Assembly (NCBI GenBank): GCA_013298595.1
Contig: JAAFIG010000030.1
Span: forward strand, 1-52,883
Direction: 5' to 3'
Source of the DNA: Deinococcales bacterium
Lineage (GTDB): Bacteria > Deinococcota > Deinococci > Deinococcales > JAAFIG01
DNA: 52,883 bases
A program made the position numbers and the translations under genes. Every line of letters begins with the position of its first letter. Within the stretch, counting starts at the first letter, position 1. The notes under the pieces were generated by a model that saw only the letters and a program-made list of their open reading frames with translations, did not search any database and was not told the origin of the DNA. This document shows, piece after piece, positions 7,337 to 15,506 of this stretch.

Positions 7337-8932
7337 ATGAATAGAAAACTATGGATACCCACCATGATTATTACGGTTGCCTCACTTGGTGCCTGTGGTC
7401 AAAAACCACCTGTTGTGGTACTCCCAGAAGTCTTTCCTCGAGTCTCGAGTGAACCAGTGATTCATCCAACCAGTATTGCACCAGTACTGATGCAGCGTTT
7501 TTATGTTCAACAACAACATAATTCAGACAAAGAAATAGAATTTGAAGCCACTTACCGAGGTTTGAAGTATCAACCTCGAACCAGCAATTACCCTGGGTAC
7601 GTTGGTTGGGATATCCTCACAGTGCCACGTTCAGACTCGAGCCGAGCCGATTGGTTGGTATTTAAGCTTCACCGTCCTGCTAAAGTTGCTATCGCTTGGA
7701 ATGAAAAAGCAGCTTGGTTAAGTGCTTGGACACCTGCTGGTGATATCCCAGGAGGTTTTAAGAGTTATACCAAAGATTTCCCTGCCGGGGAGCATAAACT
7801 GCCAAGTCCAGGCAGAGATAATGATGCCTACGAGCTGTTATTTGCCGAGACCTCAGGTACCCCTTCGAGTGCACCAACCTTGCCAACCGAAGCGCCCGCT
7901 GGTGCGACCTTGCCGCAACCAAATACCACTTGTCCAGATTGGTTACATCATATGTATAGTGTCGAAAAAGGTGGCATCAAATACGACTCTTGGCATCCAC
8001 AAATCGACCCAGTTTATTGGTGTTATTTTAAGCATGAACATGGCGGTGATCCAAGTTTGATCGGATATAACGGTGCAGCTCTCGAGTATGTTGCCAAGTT
8101 ATTTAACGATCAAGCAGAAATTCATGAGGGCTTCAAGAACTTTGTGATTCGAGATGAAAGTACCAATGTGGGTTGGTATATTTCGGTACATGCCGAAACG
8201 GGTTTTGAACATCGTGTTTGCACTCGATTCCATACGGTAGTGATTGCTGCGGTTGGTTTAAAAGATACAGCGAATTTTACAAAAGGCGAGTTATTAGCCG
8301 AATTAGGCTTTAAAGGTGATTTTGGTGCCAGCTTAACAAACCAAGAATTTGCAGGTAAACGCTCGGTTATAGATAAGAAAACACTGGCAGGAGGAGCTTG
8401 TTTAGATCAAAAAGCCATCAACACCGAAATTACAGCAGCAAAATCCAAAGCTGAAAAGACTATCCGAGTAAGTGCCGACCCATTTGGTAACAACGGTTAC
8501 GAAGGCTGGAATGGGGGCATTCAGAAACTCTTAGGATTTAGCTTTCCAGATTGGCATGGTGGCTTAAACATAGATATTCGCAACCCGAGCACAGCCTGTG
8601 CCACACTCGAGTGCACTGCTTTGGATCGCAACAAAAACGACCACGGAGATGAACGGACTTTGTTTATGAGTGGCGTGCGTTTGACATATGATCGTCGTAA
8701 TGACACTGTCAATGGTTCAGCAGCTGATGGCGTATTTTACACCGACTTGTATGGTGCTACTTTTTATGATGCCGACGCATCAGGACGCATCAGGCAATTC
8801 ATCAAACCTAACTTAAATGTTTCCTTACCTGACGGGTCTTACACCACCGAAGATGCGTGGCGTGGCTTATATGTTAAAGACGGATTTGTACCGCGCATTG
8901 AACTCGAGGATGCTTTAGGCACGATCAATTAA
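7337..8932 (+). CDS. Large secreted lipoprotein, unknown function
   Basis: 531 aa. The N-terminus MNRKLWIPTMIITVASLGAC has a lipobox (LGAC), so the protein should be lipidated at that cysteine and surface- or periplasm-anchored. The mature part has a beta-rich first third with many Trp and Tyr residues, a Pro/Thr-rich linker (SGTPSSAPTLPTEAP), then a domain beginning CPDWLHHMY with paired histidines (KHEHGGDPS) that could hold a metal. A later segment has several Cys, and the C-terminus repeats Asp/Gly-rich beta motifs (YTDLYGATFYDADASG). I recognise no enzyme family. The start was chosen because the lipoprotein signal begins there. A symmetric terminator follows directly. Confidence 0.7.
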   Translation: MNRKLWIPTMIITVASLGACGQKPPVVVLPEVFPRVSSEPVIHPTSIAPVLMQRFYVQQQHNSDKEIEFEATYRGLKYQPRTSNYPGYVGWDILTVPRSDSSRADWLVFKLHRPAKVAIAWNEKAAWLSAWTPAGDIPGGFKSYTKDFPAGEHKLPSPGRDNDAYELLFAETSGTPSSAPTLPTEAPAGATLPQPNTTCPDWLHHMYSVEKGGIKYDSWHPQIDPVYWCYFKHEHGGDPSLIGYNGAALEYVAKLFNDQAEIHEGFKNFVIRDESTNVGWYISVHAETGFEHRVCTRFHTVVIAAVGLKDTANFTKGELLAELGFKGDFGASLTNQEFAGKRSVIDKKTLAGGACLDQKAINTEITAAKSKAEKTIRVSADPFGNNGYEGWNGGIQKLLGFSFPDWHGGLNIDIRNPSTACATLECTALDRNKNDHGDERTLFMSGVRLTYDRRNDTVNGSAADGVFYTDLYGATFYDADASGRIRQFIKPNLNVSLPDGSYTTEDAWRGLYVKDGFVPRIELEDALGTIN

Positions 8933-8940
8933 TAAGTTCT

Positions 8941-8975
8941 AAAAATGCTCGAGTCCAAGTGGCTCGAGCATTTTT
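8941..8975. terminator. Bidirectional terminator built on two CTCGAG sites
   Basis: Perfect 13-bp inverted repeat: AAAAATGCTCGAG (8941-8953) against CTCGAGCATTTTT (8963-8975), with a 9-nt loop. A/T tails on both sides let it terminate the plus-strand lipoprotein gene and the convergent minus-strand one, whose stop codon (8974-8976) lies in its arm. Confidence 0.88.
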
Positions 8976-9411
8976 ATGGCGCAGCAGGCACAGTCCATTG
9001 AAACAAGATTGACGGCTGATTCGAGCGGACATTATTTCCACTAGCGTTTTGGGCTTGACCATTGACGCGAAAGAAAGGTTTATTGTTGGTCGCATCGGCT
9101 GGGACTCGAACTTCGATTGATATGTCGGTATTGCCAACCAAGATAGCTTCTTTTGGTGAAATTTCTACACCACTCGAACCTGAAATGGTCAATGCAACTT
9201 GTTTTGCGGCTGGTGATAACAACTTACTTTTGACAACGAGAATTTTGGTTTGTCCTCGCGTTACAACAAAATCTTTTGCCACTGGTGTTGTCTCGAGTTG
9301 AATTAAGTCTGTTATCGGTGGCGGAGGATCAATGGGAGGGTTAATTGGCGGCGGTGTCTGATTCTGACAAGCAACCAAGATAGCACTAAATAACAAAGCG
9401 AATTTCTTCAT
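8974..9411 (-). CDS. Small lipoprotein with proline-rich linker
   Basis: 145 aa. MKKFALLFSAILVAC is a lipoprotein signal with cleavage before Cys15. A proline-rich tether (PPPINPPIDPPPPITD, about 20-35) follows, then one beta-sandwich-like domain (about 45-140) with GSSGVEISPKEAILVG and VRVPADATNN, resembling Ig-like or cohesin-type folds. This architecture suits a surface-tethered binding or structural protein; no function can be named. It is convergent with the larger lipoprotein and shares its terminator. The start is fixed by the signal peptide and by TAGAAT 6 nt upstream. Confidence 0.75.
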   Translation of the reverse strand: MKKFALLFSAILVACQNQTPPPINPPIDPPPPITDLIQLETTPVAKDFVVTRGQTKILVVKSKLLSPAAKQVALTISGSSGVEISPKEAILVGNTDISIEVRVPADATNNKPFFRVNGQAQNASGNNVRSNQPSILFQWTVPAAP

Positions 9412-9417
9412 ATTTTT

Positions 9418-9423
9418 ATTCTA
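9418..9423 (-). promoter_or_regulatory. -10 box of the 9411 lipoprotein gene
   Basis: TAGAAT on the minus strand, 6 nt before the ATG; no Shine-Dalgarno. Confidence 0.55.
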
Positions 9424-9466
9424 CGTGAAATTCTTTAAACAACTGTGGTTTTTCTCTCGAGTAAGC

Positions 9467-9472
9467 TAGAAT
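9467..9472 (+). promoter_or_regulatory. -10 box of the 9479 gene
   Basis: TAGAAT with the 6-nt spacer TACCCA before the ATG at 9479; no Shine-Dalgarno. Confidence 0.55.
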
Positions 9473-9478
9473 TACCCA

Positions 9479-10435
9479 ATGAAACAAGTTGCGATGGGTC
9501 TCATTTTTGTATCAATGATTGCATTGGCGCAATCTGTGACGTTCAAAGGGCAATTAGCCTATATCAAAGATACCAGTGTTGTTGTTGAAAATTTAACCAG
9601 TAATAAAACCCAGATTATTGCCAATACCAGCGCCGCCAGATGGATTGGTTTTACTGGCTCGAGAATCCTGATTTGGCGTGATGCAGGTATTTTTATGTCA
9701 GTTTCGCCGTTTGTAACTGCCACCCAATTAGCCATCGAAGCGAGGAATCTCGAGGGAATCAATAACATTGGTGAAAAATTATTTCTAGCCTACCGTTTAC
9801 CAAGCAGCGCCACGTTGTCATATCAAATTTTTAATCTCGAGTCTGGGCGAATGCAGCCCAGTGCGTTTTTCCCCGAGACAGGCAGCGCCGATGCTTCTGT
9901 GCTGGCATACCGGATAGATACTCGAGTTCGGGTGCTAAAAGGCTCAAATGCTTTTACGGGTTTTGAATACCCCAAAACCGAAACACTCAACTGGGGCATT
10001 TCACCACCTGCGTTAATACCCGATGGAAAAACACTGTTATTAGCACACAATAATGGTACGGGATTCTCAAGTGATGGTTTAACCAAATGGGATTTAACCG
10101 CTATTAACCTCGAGACAAAAAAGTCACGGCGCATTATCAGCCGAAATGCTCGTATTCCAGATGGTGTTATAACCTCCCCAGACGGAACTCGAGCCTTGAT
10201 TAGTTACTTTAATAAAGACCGTAATACCCTCGAGATTGTCAATGTTGCCCAAGGTTTTGCTCGAGTGATTCATCAGAATTTTGTTGAAGGCGTGGCAGGT
10301 TCGTGGTCACCAGATGGGCAATATATTTTGGCAGAAAATATTGCTGCAAATAACAGCGATATTTTTATCAAGGATTCGACTGGGCAAACCCTTAAAACAA
10401 TACTTGGTGCACACTGGGCAATCTGGTTGCCGTAG
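9479..10435 (+). CDS. Exported TolB/WD40-like beta-propeller protein
   Basis: 318 aa. A signal peptide (MKQVAMGLIFVSMIALAQS) suggests export. The rest shows repeated blade-like segments with S/TPDG turns: LIPDGKTLLLAH, ITSPDGTRALISY and SWSPDGQYILAEN, as in TolB-type propellers. Such proteins usually bind other proteins or peptidoglycan-associated partners. No catalytic motif is seen. It is likely cotranscribed with, or closely followed by, the two-TM protein gene, whose own -10 box overlaps this stop codon. TolB itself is unlikely because no tolQRA or pal is nearby. Confidence 0.72.
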   Translation: MKQVAMGLIFVSMIALAQSVTFKGQLAYIKDTSVVVENLTSNKTQIIANTSAARWIGFTGSRILIWRDAGIFMSVSPFVTATQLAIEARNLEGINNIGEKLFLAYRLPSSATLSYQIFNLESGRMQPSAFFPETGSADASVLAYRIDTRVRVLKGSNAFTGFEYPKTETLNWGISPPALIPDGKTLLLAHNNGTGFSSDGLTKWDLTAINLETKKSRRIISRNARIPDGVITSPDGTRALISYFNKDRNTLEIVNVAQGFARVIHQNFVEGVAGSWSPDGQYILAENIAANNSDIFIKDSTGQTLKTILGAHWAIWLP

Positions 10436-10438
10436 AAT
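10433..10438 (+). promoter_or_regulatory. -10 box of the 10447 gene
   Basis: TAGAAT overlaps the TAG stop of the upstream gene and ends 8 nt before the ATG at 10447. No Shine-Dalgarno is visible. Confidence 0.45.
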
Positions 10439-10446
10439 ACAAACCA

Positions 10447-11145
10447 ATGCTCAATGCCGAATTACAACCCGATAAAATAACCGATACTTTGCAAGCCCTA
10501 CAAAGACGTATCGAAGCACGATTCCCAGGTAGTGGACTAGCCGAAACCTGCAACGACCTGATTGTTTTCTCGAGCCAAACACCTCGAGTCACCGAAGAAA
10601 TCGTCAAACCAATCATTTGGTTACGGGTTTCCATTGGAGCATTTTTGCTGTTGGTGATGCTAATTTTACTGCTGACTATTTCTCAATTTCGTATTACTGT
10701 GGGCGTTATTGATCTGACCAATCTTGTCAGTTTACTCGAAGCGACCACCAACGAAATTGTTTTAATTGCAGCTGGTATTTTCTCATTAACCACCATTGAA
10801 ACACGGGTCAAACGTGCTCGAGTGGTAGATGCACTCAATCGTCTTCGAGCCGTGGCTCATATTGTGGATATGAAACAGTTATCTAAAGATCCAGATAATC
10901 CTAATCGTGAATTAACCGATGAACAACTCGGGCGATACTTAGATTACTGCTCGGAGTTGTTAGCCCTGATTTCTAAAATCGGTTTTTTATACATCACCAA
11001 ATTTGATGACCCAGATGCCAATCAAAGTGTCAATGAACTCGAGAACTTAACCACAGGATTATCACGTAAAATCTGGCAAAAAATTGCCATCATCAATACC
11101 CGCAAACCTGAACCGCGAAGCAGCCTCGAGCGTGGTGGTGCATGA
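10447..11145 (+). CDS. Two-TM membrane protein with cytoplasmic helical tail
   Basis: 232 aa of unknown family. A soluble N-terminus (1-55) is followed by a strong transmembrane helix (about 57-79), a short loop, a second hydrophobic helix (about 102-117), and a long charged helical C-terminal region (120-225) with LNRLRAVAHIVDM and LDYCSELLALISKIG. Basic residues just after TM2 (RVKRARVV) predict a cytoplasmic C-terminus. There is no enzyme motif. It ends 2 bp before the convergent NUDIX gene. The coding call is supported by in-frame CTCGAG (Leu-Glu) sites and codon use like its neighbours. Confidence 0.65.
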   Translation: MLNAELQPDKITDTLQALQRRIEARFPGSGLAETCNDLIVFSSQTPRVTEEIVKPIIWLRVSIGAFLLLVMLILLLTISQFRITVGVIDLTNLVSLLEATTNEIVLIAAGIFSLTTIETRVKRARVVDALNRLRAVAHIVDMKQLSKDPDNPNRELTDEQLGRYLDYCSELLALISKIGFLYITKFDDPDANQSVNELENLTTGLSRKIWQKIAIINTRKPEPRSSLERGGA

Positions 11146-11147
11146 AA

Positions 11148-11612
11148 TTATAAGCGTTTACCGCTCAACATGGATTCCAGATTTGCGGCAACCCATTGAG
11201 TAATCGGTCCTGCTAAATCGGTTGGCAGTGAATCTCGAGCAAACCAGCGCAACTCGAGGCTTTCGTGATCGGCTTTAAGGACGCCACTGAGTTCTCGAGC
11301 CACAAAAACCGCAGCAACATTATAAATTTCATCGCCGTTAGGGTAAACATAACGGTAAGCTGCGCCAGATAACACCGTGATGAATTGGTAATGTTGGGCT
11401 GTCAAACCAGTTTCCTCGAGCAATTCGCGCTTGGCAGTCTCGAGTAACGAATCGCCGAGTTCACTTGAGCCACCAGGAAAACCCCAAGTACCAGTATCGG
11501 CACGCAATTGCATCAGCACCTCGCCTGAATCGTTCAAAGCAAGAACGGTTGCGCCGGGGCTAAAAAGTGGTCGCTGACCAACAATTTTGCGTAACTCGAG
11601 CAGGTAACTCAT
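11148..11612 (-). CDS. NUDIX hydrolase
   Basis: 154 aa. The NUDIX box GGSSELGDSLLETAKRELLEETGL (about 47-70) matches Gx5Ex7REUxEExGU completely, so it should hydrolyse a nucleoside-diphosphate-linked substrate with Mg2+. The upstream stretch TGTWGFPGG is usual for the fold. Its start overlaps the xdhB stop by ATGA, making it the third gene of an xdhA-xdhB-NUDIX operon. Coupling to a purine or aldehyde molybdo-hydroxylase hints at a nucleotide clean-up role, or processing of a purine nucleotide feeding the oxidoreductase; that is inference. Confidence 0.92.
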   Translation of the reverse strand: MSYLLELRKIVGQRPLFSPGATVLALNDSGEVLMQLRADTGTWGFPGGSSELGDSLLETAKRELLEETGLTAQHYQFITVLSGAAYRYVYPNGDEIYNVAAVFVARELSGVLKADHESLELRWFARDSLPTDLAGPITQWVAANLESMLSGKRL

Positions 11613-13912
11613 TCCTTGACGATACCTATTTCGGATGAGTGCATTTTCATATTTTCAATCGCCTCGAGTAAGACCTCTGGGGTACTTGGAGCAAGCAGCG
11701 CTACATCAACTGTGCCGTTTCCAAGGCTCGAGATGGCATGACGCAGGGCTTCTCGTACTGCTATTGCCAGCATAAATGGTGGTTCGCCGACGGCTTTGCT
11801 GCCAAGCACTGCTGCTTCATGACTGGCATTCTCGAGTAAGGTCACTCGGAAATCGTGCGGGACATCGTGAAGGGTTGGAATTTTATAGGTGCTTGGGGCA
11901 AAGGTGCGTAAACGCCCAGTGTCATCCCAGACCATTTCTTCCATGGTTAACCAACCCATTCCCTGCACAAATCCGCCTTCAATTTGTCCTTTGTCTAGTA
12001 ACGGATTGAGGCTCTGACCGCAATCGTGCAGAATATCCACTCGGTTTAAGTGCCACATGCCCGTTAAAGTATCCAATTCAACCTCAGAAACACAGGCACC
12101 CCAAGCAAAATAGCGAAATGGCTCGCCGCGTCCAAGAACTTTGTCAAAATGGATATCGGGTGTTCTAAAAAAACCTGTGCTCGAGAGGCTAACTCGTTCT
12201 AAATAGGCTTTGCTAATCAGTTTTTCCCAAGAGATGCCCTCGCTTGGTTTTTGTAATGCAAAGGCTTGGTTATTGACAAAACGAATGTCTTCGCTTGGCA
12301 CACCAAGTACTCGAGCCGCCACCTCTGCTAGACGTTCTTTCAATGCCTGACAGGCGTTTCTGACAGCTGCACCATTCAAATCCGCGCCGCTCGAGGCGGC
12401 AGTAGCACTGGTGTTTGGTACTTTGTCGGTGCTGGTTGGCATGATCCGAACGCGGTCGTGGCTTATGCCTAGGGTTTGAGCTGCAATACTTTGCATTTTG
12501 CTGTGTAGACCCTGCCCCATCTCGGTACCACCATGATTAAGCTGTACGCTGCCATCAGCATAAATATTGACAAGCGCTCCTGCTTGATTAAGAAAAGTGG
12601 TGGTGAAACTAATACCAAATTTGACAGGTGTGATGGCAATACCACGGTGCAAAAACGGATGGCTCGAGTTGAGCGTTTCGATGTCGTGTAAACGGTGTTC
12701 AAACTGGCTAGTCTCGAGTAATTCTTGCCAAATTCGATGAATGCGAACATCGGGTATTGGTTGGGCATAATGTGTAATAGCATTCTCGAGCGGATAAAAA
12801 TTGAGTGCTCGAACTTCATGGGCTGGTTTACCAAGGTTTAATGCCACTCGAGCCAGAATATCTTCGATAAAAACCATGCCTTGTGGTCCGCCAAAACCTC
12901 GGAAGGCGGTGTGTGAAACAGTATTGGTTTTAACAACTCGTCCAGTCACAACTATATTGGGGATGTTATAGCAATTATCTGCGTGAAACATGGCGCGTAA
13001 TAAAATGGCTTCGGATAAATCCAAAGCGCAACCGCCATCGGAAAGTATTTGTAATTGCAATGCCTCGAGCTTGCCTGCTTGGTTATAACCAACATCAAAA
13101 CGTGCCAGCATTGGATGACGTTTACCTGTGAGTTGCATATCCTGATGCCGATTGAGTCGGACGCGGACTGCCTTGCCTGTCATTTGCACACCAAGGGCAG
13201 CAATACAGGCATACATAGCAGCTTGGGTTTCCTTGCCACCGAAGCCGCCACCCATGCGTAAACATTGCACTGTCACTTGTGCGCGTGGTAAATCCAGCAC
13301 TTTCGCCACCAAGGTTTGGACTTCGGTTGGATGTTGTGTGCTGCAATGTATTATCACTTGTTGATTTTCGTCGAGGAGCGCCAAAGACACCTGAGTCTCG
13401 AGATAAAAATGATCTTGAGCACCAACAAAAACTTCTCCTGCTAATCGGTACTGACTTGTCTCGAGATTGGTTTTGGCATCACCACGTGTCATGCAAAATT
13501 CATCGGTTAGGAATGCCTCAGCTTTTTCGGCAGCCGCTATACCTAAAATTGGCTCGAGCACATCGTATTCAACTTGGATTGCATTTGCACCCGCTCGAGC
13601 GGCACTTTCAGATTCTGCTAATACCCAGCAAACAGCTTGCCCGTAATGCTCGATTAACTTGGGAAACAAAGCTTCATCGTGAACAATAGCACCAATATGG
13701 GTTTCACCACGAATATCAGCTTCGGTTAATACATGCACCACACCATCAATCTCGAGAGCAGCAGAAAAATTTAGTTTTTTCACCCGCGCATGTGCATATG
13801 GCGCTTGCACAGGGTAAGCCACTAACATGCCTTGAGGCTCGAGAAAATCCAAAGTGTACTTAGCAGCTCCAGTAACATGAGCCACAGCACTTTCATGAGG
13901 GCGTGAATTCAT
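11609..13912 (-). CDS. xdhB: Xanthine dehydrogenase-family molybdopterin-binding subunit
   Basis: 767 aa, the usual length for the large molybdenum subunit. It binds molybdopterin and hydroxylates purines or related heterocycles. The motif GGGFGGKE (221-228) forms the Moco loop, FRGFGGPQG holds Arg338 (counterpart of the substrate-binding arginine of xanthine dehydrogenase), and VGEPPF near the C-terminus carries the catalytic Glu710. These residues favour a true purine hydroxylase over a CO dehydrogenase, since no CSFR active loop is seen. It is coupled to xdhA by an ATGA overlap and to the NUDIX gene by another. No xdhC or Mo-insertion factor is in the window. Confidence 0.92.
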   Translation of the reverse strand: MNSRPHESAVAHVTGAAKYTLDFLEPQGMLVAYPVQAPYAHARVKKLNFSAALEIDGVVHVLTEADIRGETHIGAIVHDEALFPKLIEHYGQAVCWVLAESESAARAGANAIQVEYDVLEPILGIAAAEKAEAFLTDEFCMTRGDAKTNLETSQYRLAGEVFVGAQDHFYLETQVSLALLDENQQVIIHCSTQHPTEVQTLVAKVLDLPRAQVTVQCLRMGGGFGGKETQAAMYACIAALGVQMTGKAVRVRLNRHQDMQLTGKRHPMLARFDVGYNQAGKLEALQLQILSDGGCALDLSEAILLRAMFHADNCYNIPNIVVTGRVVKTNTVSHTAFRGFGGPQGMVFIEDILARVALNLGKPAHEVRALNFYPLENAITHYAQPIPDVRIHRIWQELLETSQFEHRLHDIETLNSSHPFLHRGIAITPVKFGISFTTTFLNQAGALVNIYADGSVQLNHGGTEMGQGLHSKMQSIAAQTLGISHDRVRIMPTSTDKVPNTSATAASSGADLNGAAVRNACQALKERLAEVAARVLGVPSEDIRFVNNQAFALQKPSEGISWEKLISKAYLERVSLSSTGFFRTPDIHFDKVLGRGEPFRYFAWGACVSEVELDTLTGMWHLNRVDILHDCGQSLNPLLDKGQIEGGFVQGMGWLTMEEMVWDDTGRLRTFAPSTYKIPTLHDVPHDFRVTLLENASHEAAVLGSKAVGEPPFMLAIAVREALRHAISSLGNGTVDVALLAPSTPEVLLEAIENMKMHSSEIGIVKE

Positions 13913-15267
13913 GCGTGTACCTCGGCTCGAGAACTGACGGATTCGATAAAAAATTTCTCGAGTAAATTGATAATGATTTTTTGCCGATACTGTGCTGAAG
14001 CTCGAAAATCACTAATTGGTTGGAATTCTTGTGCCAAAATTTCTTGAGCAGCATTGATACTTGCTCGAGTGAAAGGCTGCCCTAGCAAAGCATTTTCGGT
14101 TTGATACGCCCGAACTGGAATGGCTGCAACACCACCATACGCTAAACGAACCGAAGTTATTTTTCCACGTTCGAGTTGGAAAGCAAAAGCACCCATGACA
14201 CTCGAGATATCGTCATAACCACGTTTGGCAACTTTATACATCTTTTGAATGCGTTGCGCTTTAGGAATACGAATACAGCGAATGAGTTCGTTCGACTCGA
14301 GCGCAGTTTTACGGTAACCCAGAAAATAATCTTTTAAGGCAATTTCGCGTTCACCATCTAAACTTGAAAGGCATAAACTGGCATCTAAAGCTAATAAAAC
14401 TACTGGTGCATCACCAATTGGCGAAGCTGTACCTAAATTTCCACCCAGTGTTGCTTTATGACGAATTTGCCGCGAAGCAAACCACGGAAAAAGTTCTTTG
14501 AACAACGGAATTTTATGCCGAAATTCTTGCTCGAGATTCGATAAGGGCACAGCCGCACCAATTTCAAAGAACTCATCGGTTTCGGCAATTTCTCGTAACT
14601 CAGGCACTGCCTCGAGCGAAATCAGATCGGGTAAAGACTTAAACACTGTTGTGATTTGCAAAGTTAAATCTGTGCCACCTGCAATAAATTGAGCTTTTGG
14701 TCGTGCGGCTTTTTCTTGTAAAGCTGCCACTAAACTGGTGGGTCTGGAAAACCCAGAGTACTCGAGCATCGTTTTTTGAGGTGCGGATTGCTTACGAAGT
14801 TCAAAGGTATTGGTTGGATCAGCAGGCTCGAGACTTTGCAAAGCATCCCGAATCGGTCTGTACCCAGTGCAACGACATAAATTTCCCGAAAAACAGGTTT
14901 CATCGCCAGTCGGCTGGTGATATTCGCAAAATAAACTCATCACAAAACCAGGGGTGCAATACCCACACTGCGAACCACCCGCTGCTGCCAAGGCTGTTTG
15001 TGCAGGATGCAAACCTTGTGCCGCAATCCCTTCGGCTGTCCAAACCTCGAGACCAGCCAAACTTGGTAACAAGGCAATACACGAATTTATTGCCTTGTAA
15101 TGCCCATCCTCGAGCACTGCCACTGTACACGCACCACAATCACCTTCGGCGCAACCTTCTTTGGTGCCACTCGAGAAACCACGAATCCAATGCAGTAAAG
15201 TTGTGTTGTGCTGCCCAGCCCCAACCCGCCGAGGCTGACCATTGAGCGTGACAAAAAAGTGTTCCAT
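13909..15267 (-). CDS. xdhA: Xanthine dehydrogenase small subunit (2Fe-2S plus FAD)
   Basis: 452 aa fusion of the iron-sulfur and FAD parts of xanthine dehydrogenase. The plant-type 2Fe-2S cluster is bound by Cys39, 44, 47 and 63, and the second cluster by Cys101, 104, 131 and 133 (CGYC and CRC). The FAD-binding domain starts near 168, with FIAGGTDL at 194-201, and a CO-dehydrogenase-flavoprotein C-terminal domain follows. Electrons from XdhB pass through the clusters to FAD and then NAD+. It is first in the operon; TATAAT lies 5 nt before the ATG with no Shine-Dalgarno, so the mRNA is probably leaderless. It is divergent from the small E3-binding-domain gene across 47 bp. Confidence 0.93.
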   Translation of the reverse strand: MEHFFVTLNGQPRRVGAGQHNTTLLHWIRGFSSGTKEGCAEGDCGACTVAVLEDGHYKAINSCIALLPSLAGLEVWTAEGIAAQGLHPAQTALAAAGGSQCGYCTPGFVMSLFCEYHQPTGDETCFSGNLCRCTGYRPIRDALQSLEPADPTNTFELRKQSAPQKTMLEYSGFSRPTSLVAALQEKAARPKAQFIAGGTDLTLQITTVFKSLPDLISLEAVPELREIAETDEFFEIGAAVPLSNLEQEFRHKIPLFKELFPWFASRQIRHKATLGGNLGTASPIGDAPVVLLALDASLCLSSLDGEREIALKDYFLGYRKTALESNELIRCIRIPKAQRIQKMYKVAKRGYDDISSVMGAFAFQLERGKITSVRLAYGGVAAIPVRAYQTENALLGQPFTRASINAAQEILAQEFQPISDFRASAQYRQKIIINLLEKFFIESVSSRAEVHA

Positions 15268-15272
15268 AGCAA

Positions 15273-15278
15273 ATTATA
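15273..15278 (-). promoter_or_regulatory. -10 box of xdhA
   Basis: Perfect TATAAT on the minus strand, 5 nt before the xdhA ATG. It shares a 47-bp intergenic space with a divergent -10 at 15301. Confidence 0.6.
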
Positions 15279-15300
15279 CCGTGATAAGCAGATTGTGTGT

Positions 15301-15306
15301 CATAAT
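15301..15306 (+). promoter_or_regulatory. -10 box of the E3-binding-domain gene
   Basis: CATAAT ending 8 nt before the ATG at 15315. It is back-to-back with the xdhA promoter, so the two may interfere or share a regulator. Confidence 0.45.
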
Positions 15307-15314
15307 CCTGTATC

Positions 15315-15506
15315 ATGAGCGACTTTGACGAGTGGATGCAGGAAAAAATCGCAGCCCGTCCAGAACAACAACACAACCAAATCAGCCCATTAGCTAAACG
15401 AATCGCTCTCGAGAATAAACTCGAGTGGGAAAAGATAGTTGGTACAGGCGAAAACGGTTTGATTATCGAGCGTGATGTGATGTTAGCACTATCTAAGAAA
15501 TTATAA
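15315..15506 (+). CDS. Stand-alone peripheral E3-subunit-binding domain protein
   Basis: 63 aa. Residues 24-59 (SPLAKRIALENKLEWEKIVG then TGENGLIIERDVM) closely match the peripheral subunit-binding domain of 2-oxoacid dehydrogenase E2 chains, with its conserved GTG-x2-G-xI-x2-DV end. There is no lipoyl domain or acyltransferase domain, and no E1/E2/E3 gene nearby. In the E2 context this domain binds E1 or dihydrolipoamide dehydrogenase; here a free-standing version could act as an adaptor or belong to the wider Lsr2/E3BD-like DNA-binding fold. It is divergent from xdhA, and its 3' end overlaps the convergent BadF kinase gene by 6 bp. Confidence 0.75.
   Translation: MSDFDEWMQEKIAARPEQQHNQISPLAKRIALENKLEWEKIVGTGENGLIIERDVMLALSKKL

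Noticed and set aside
9479-10435. TolB of the Tol-Pal system
   Set aside because: No tolQ, tolR, tolA or pal nearby, and the propeller is shorter than TolB; only the fold resemblance holds.
13279-13689. 136-aa plus-strand open frame
   Set aside because: Antisense shadow of xdhB, whose motifs and length are canonical.
14697-15245. 182-aa plus-strand open frame
   Set aside because: It is antisense to the xdhA 2Fe-2S region, with no ribosome-binding site and no protein-like composition.
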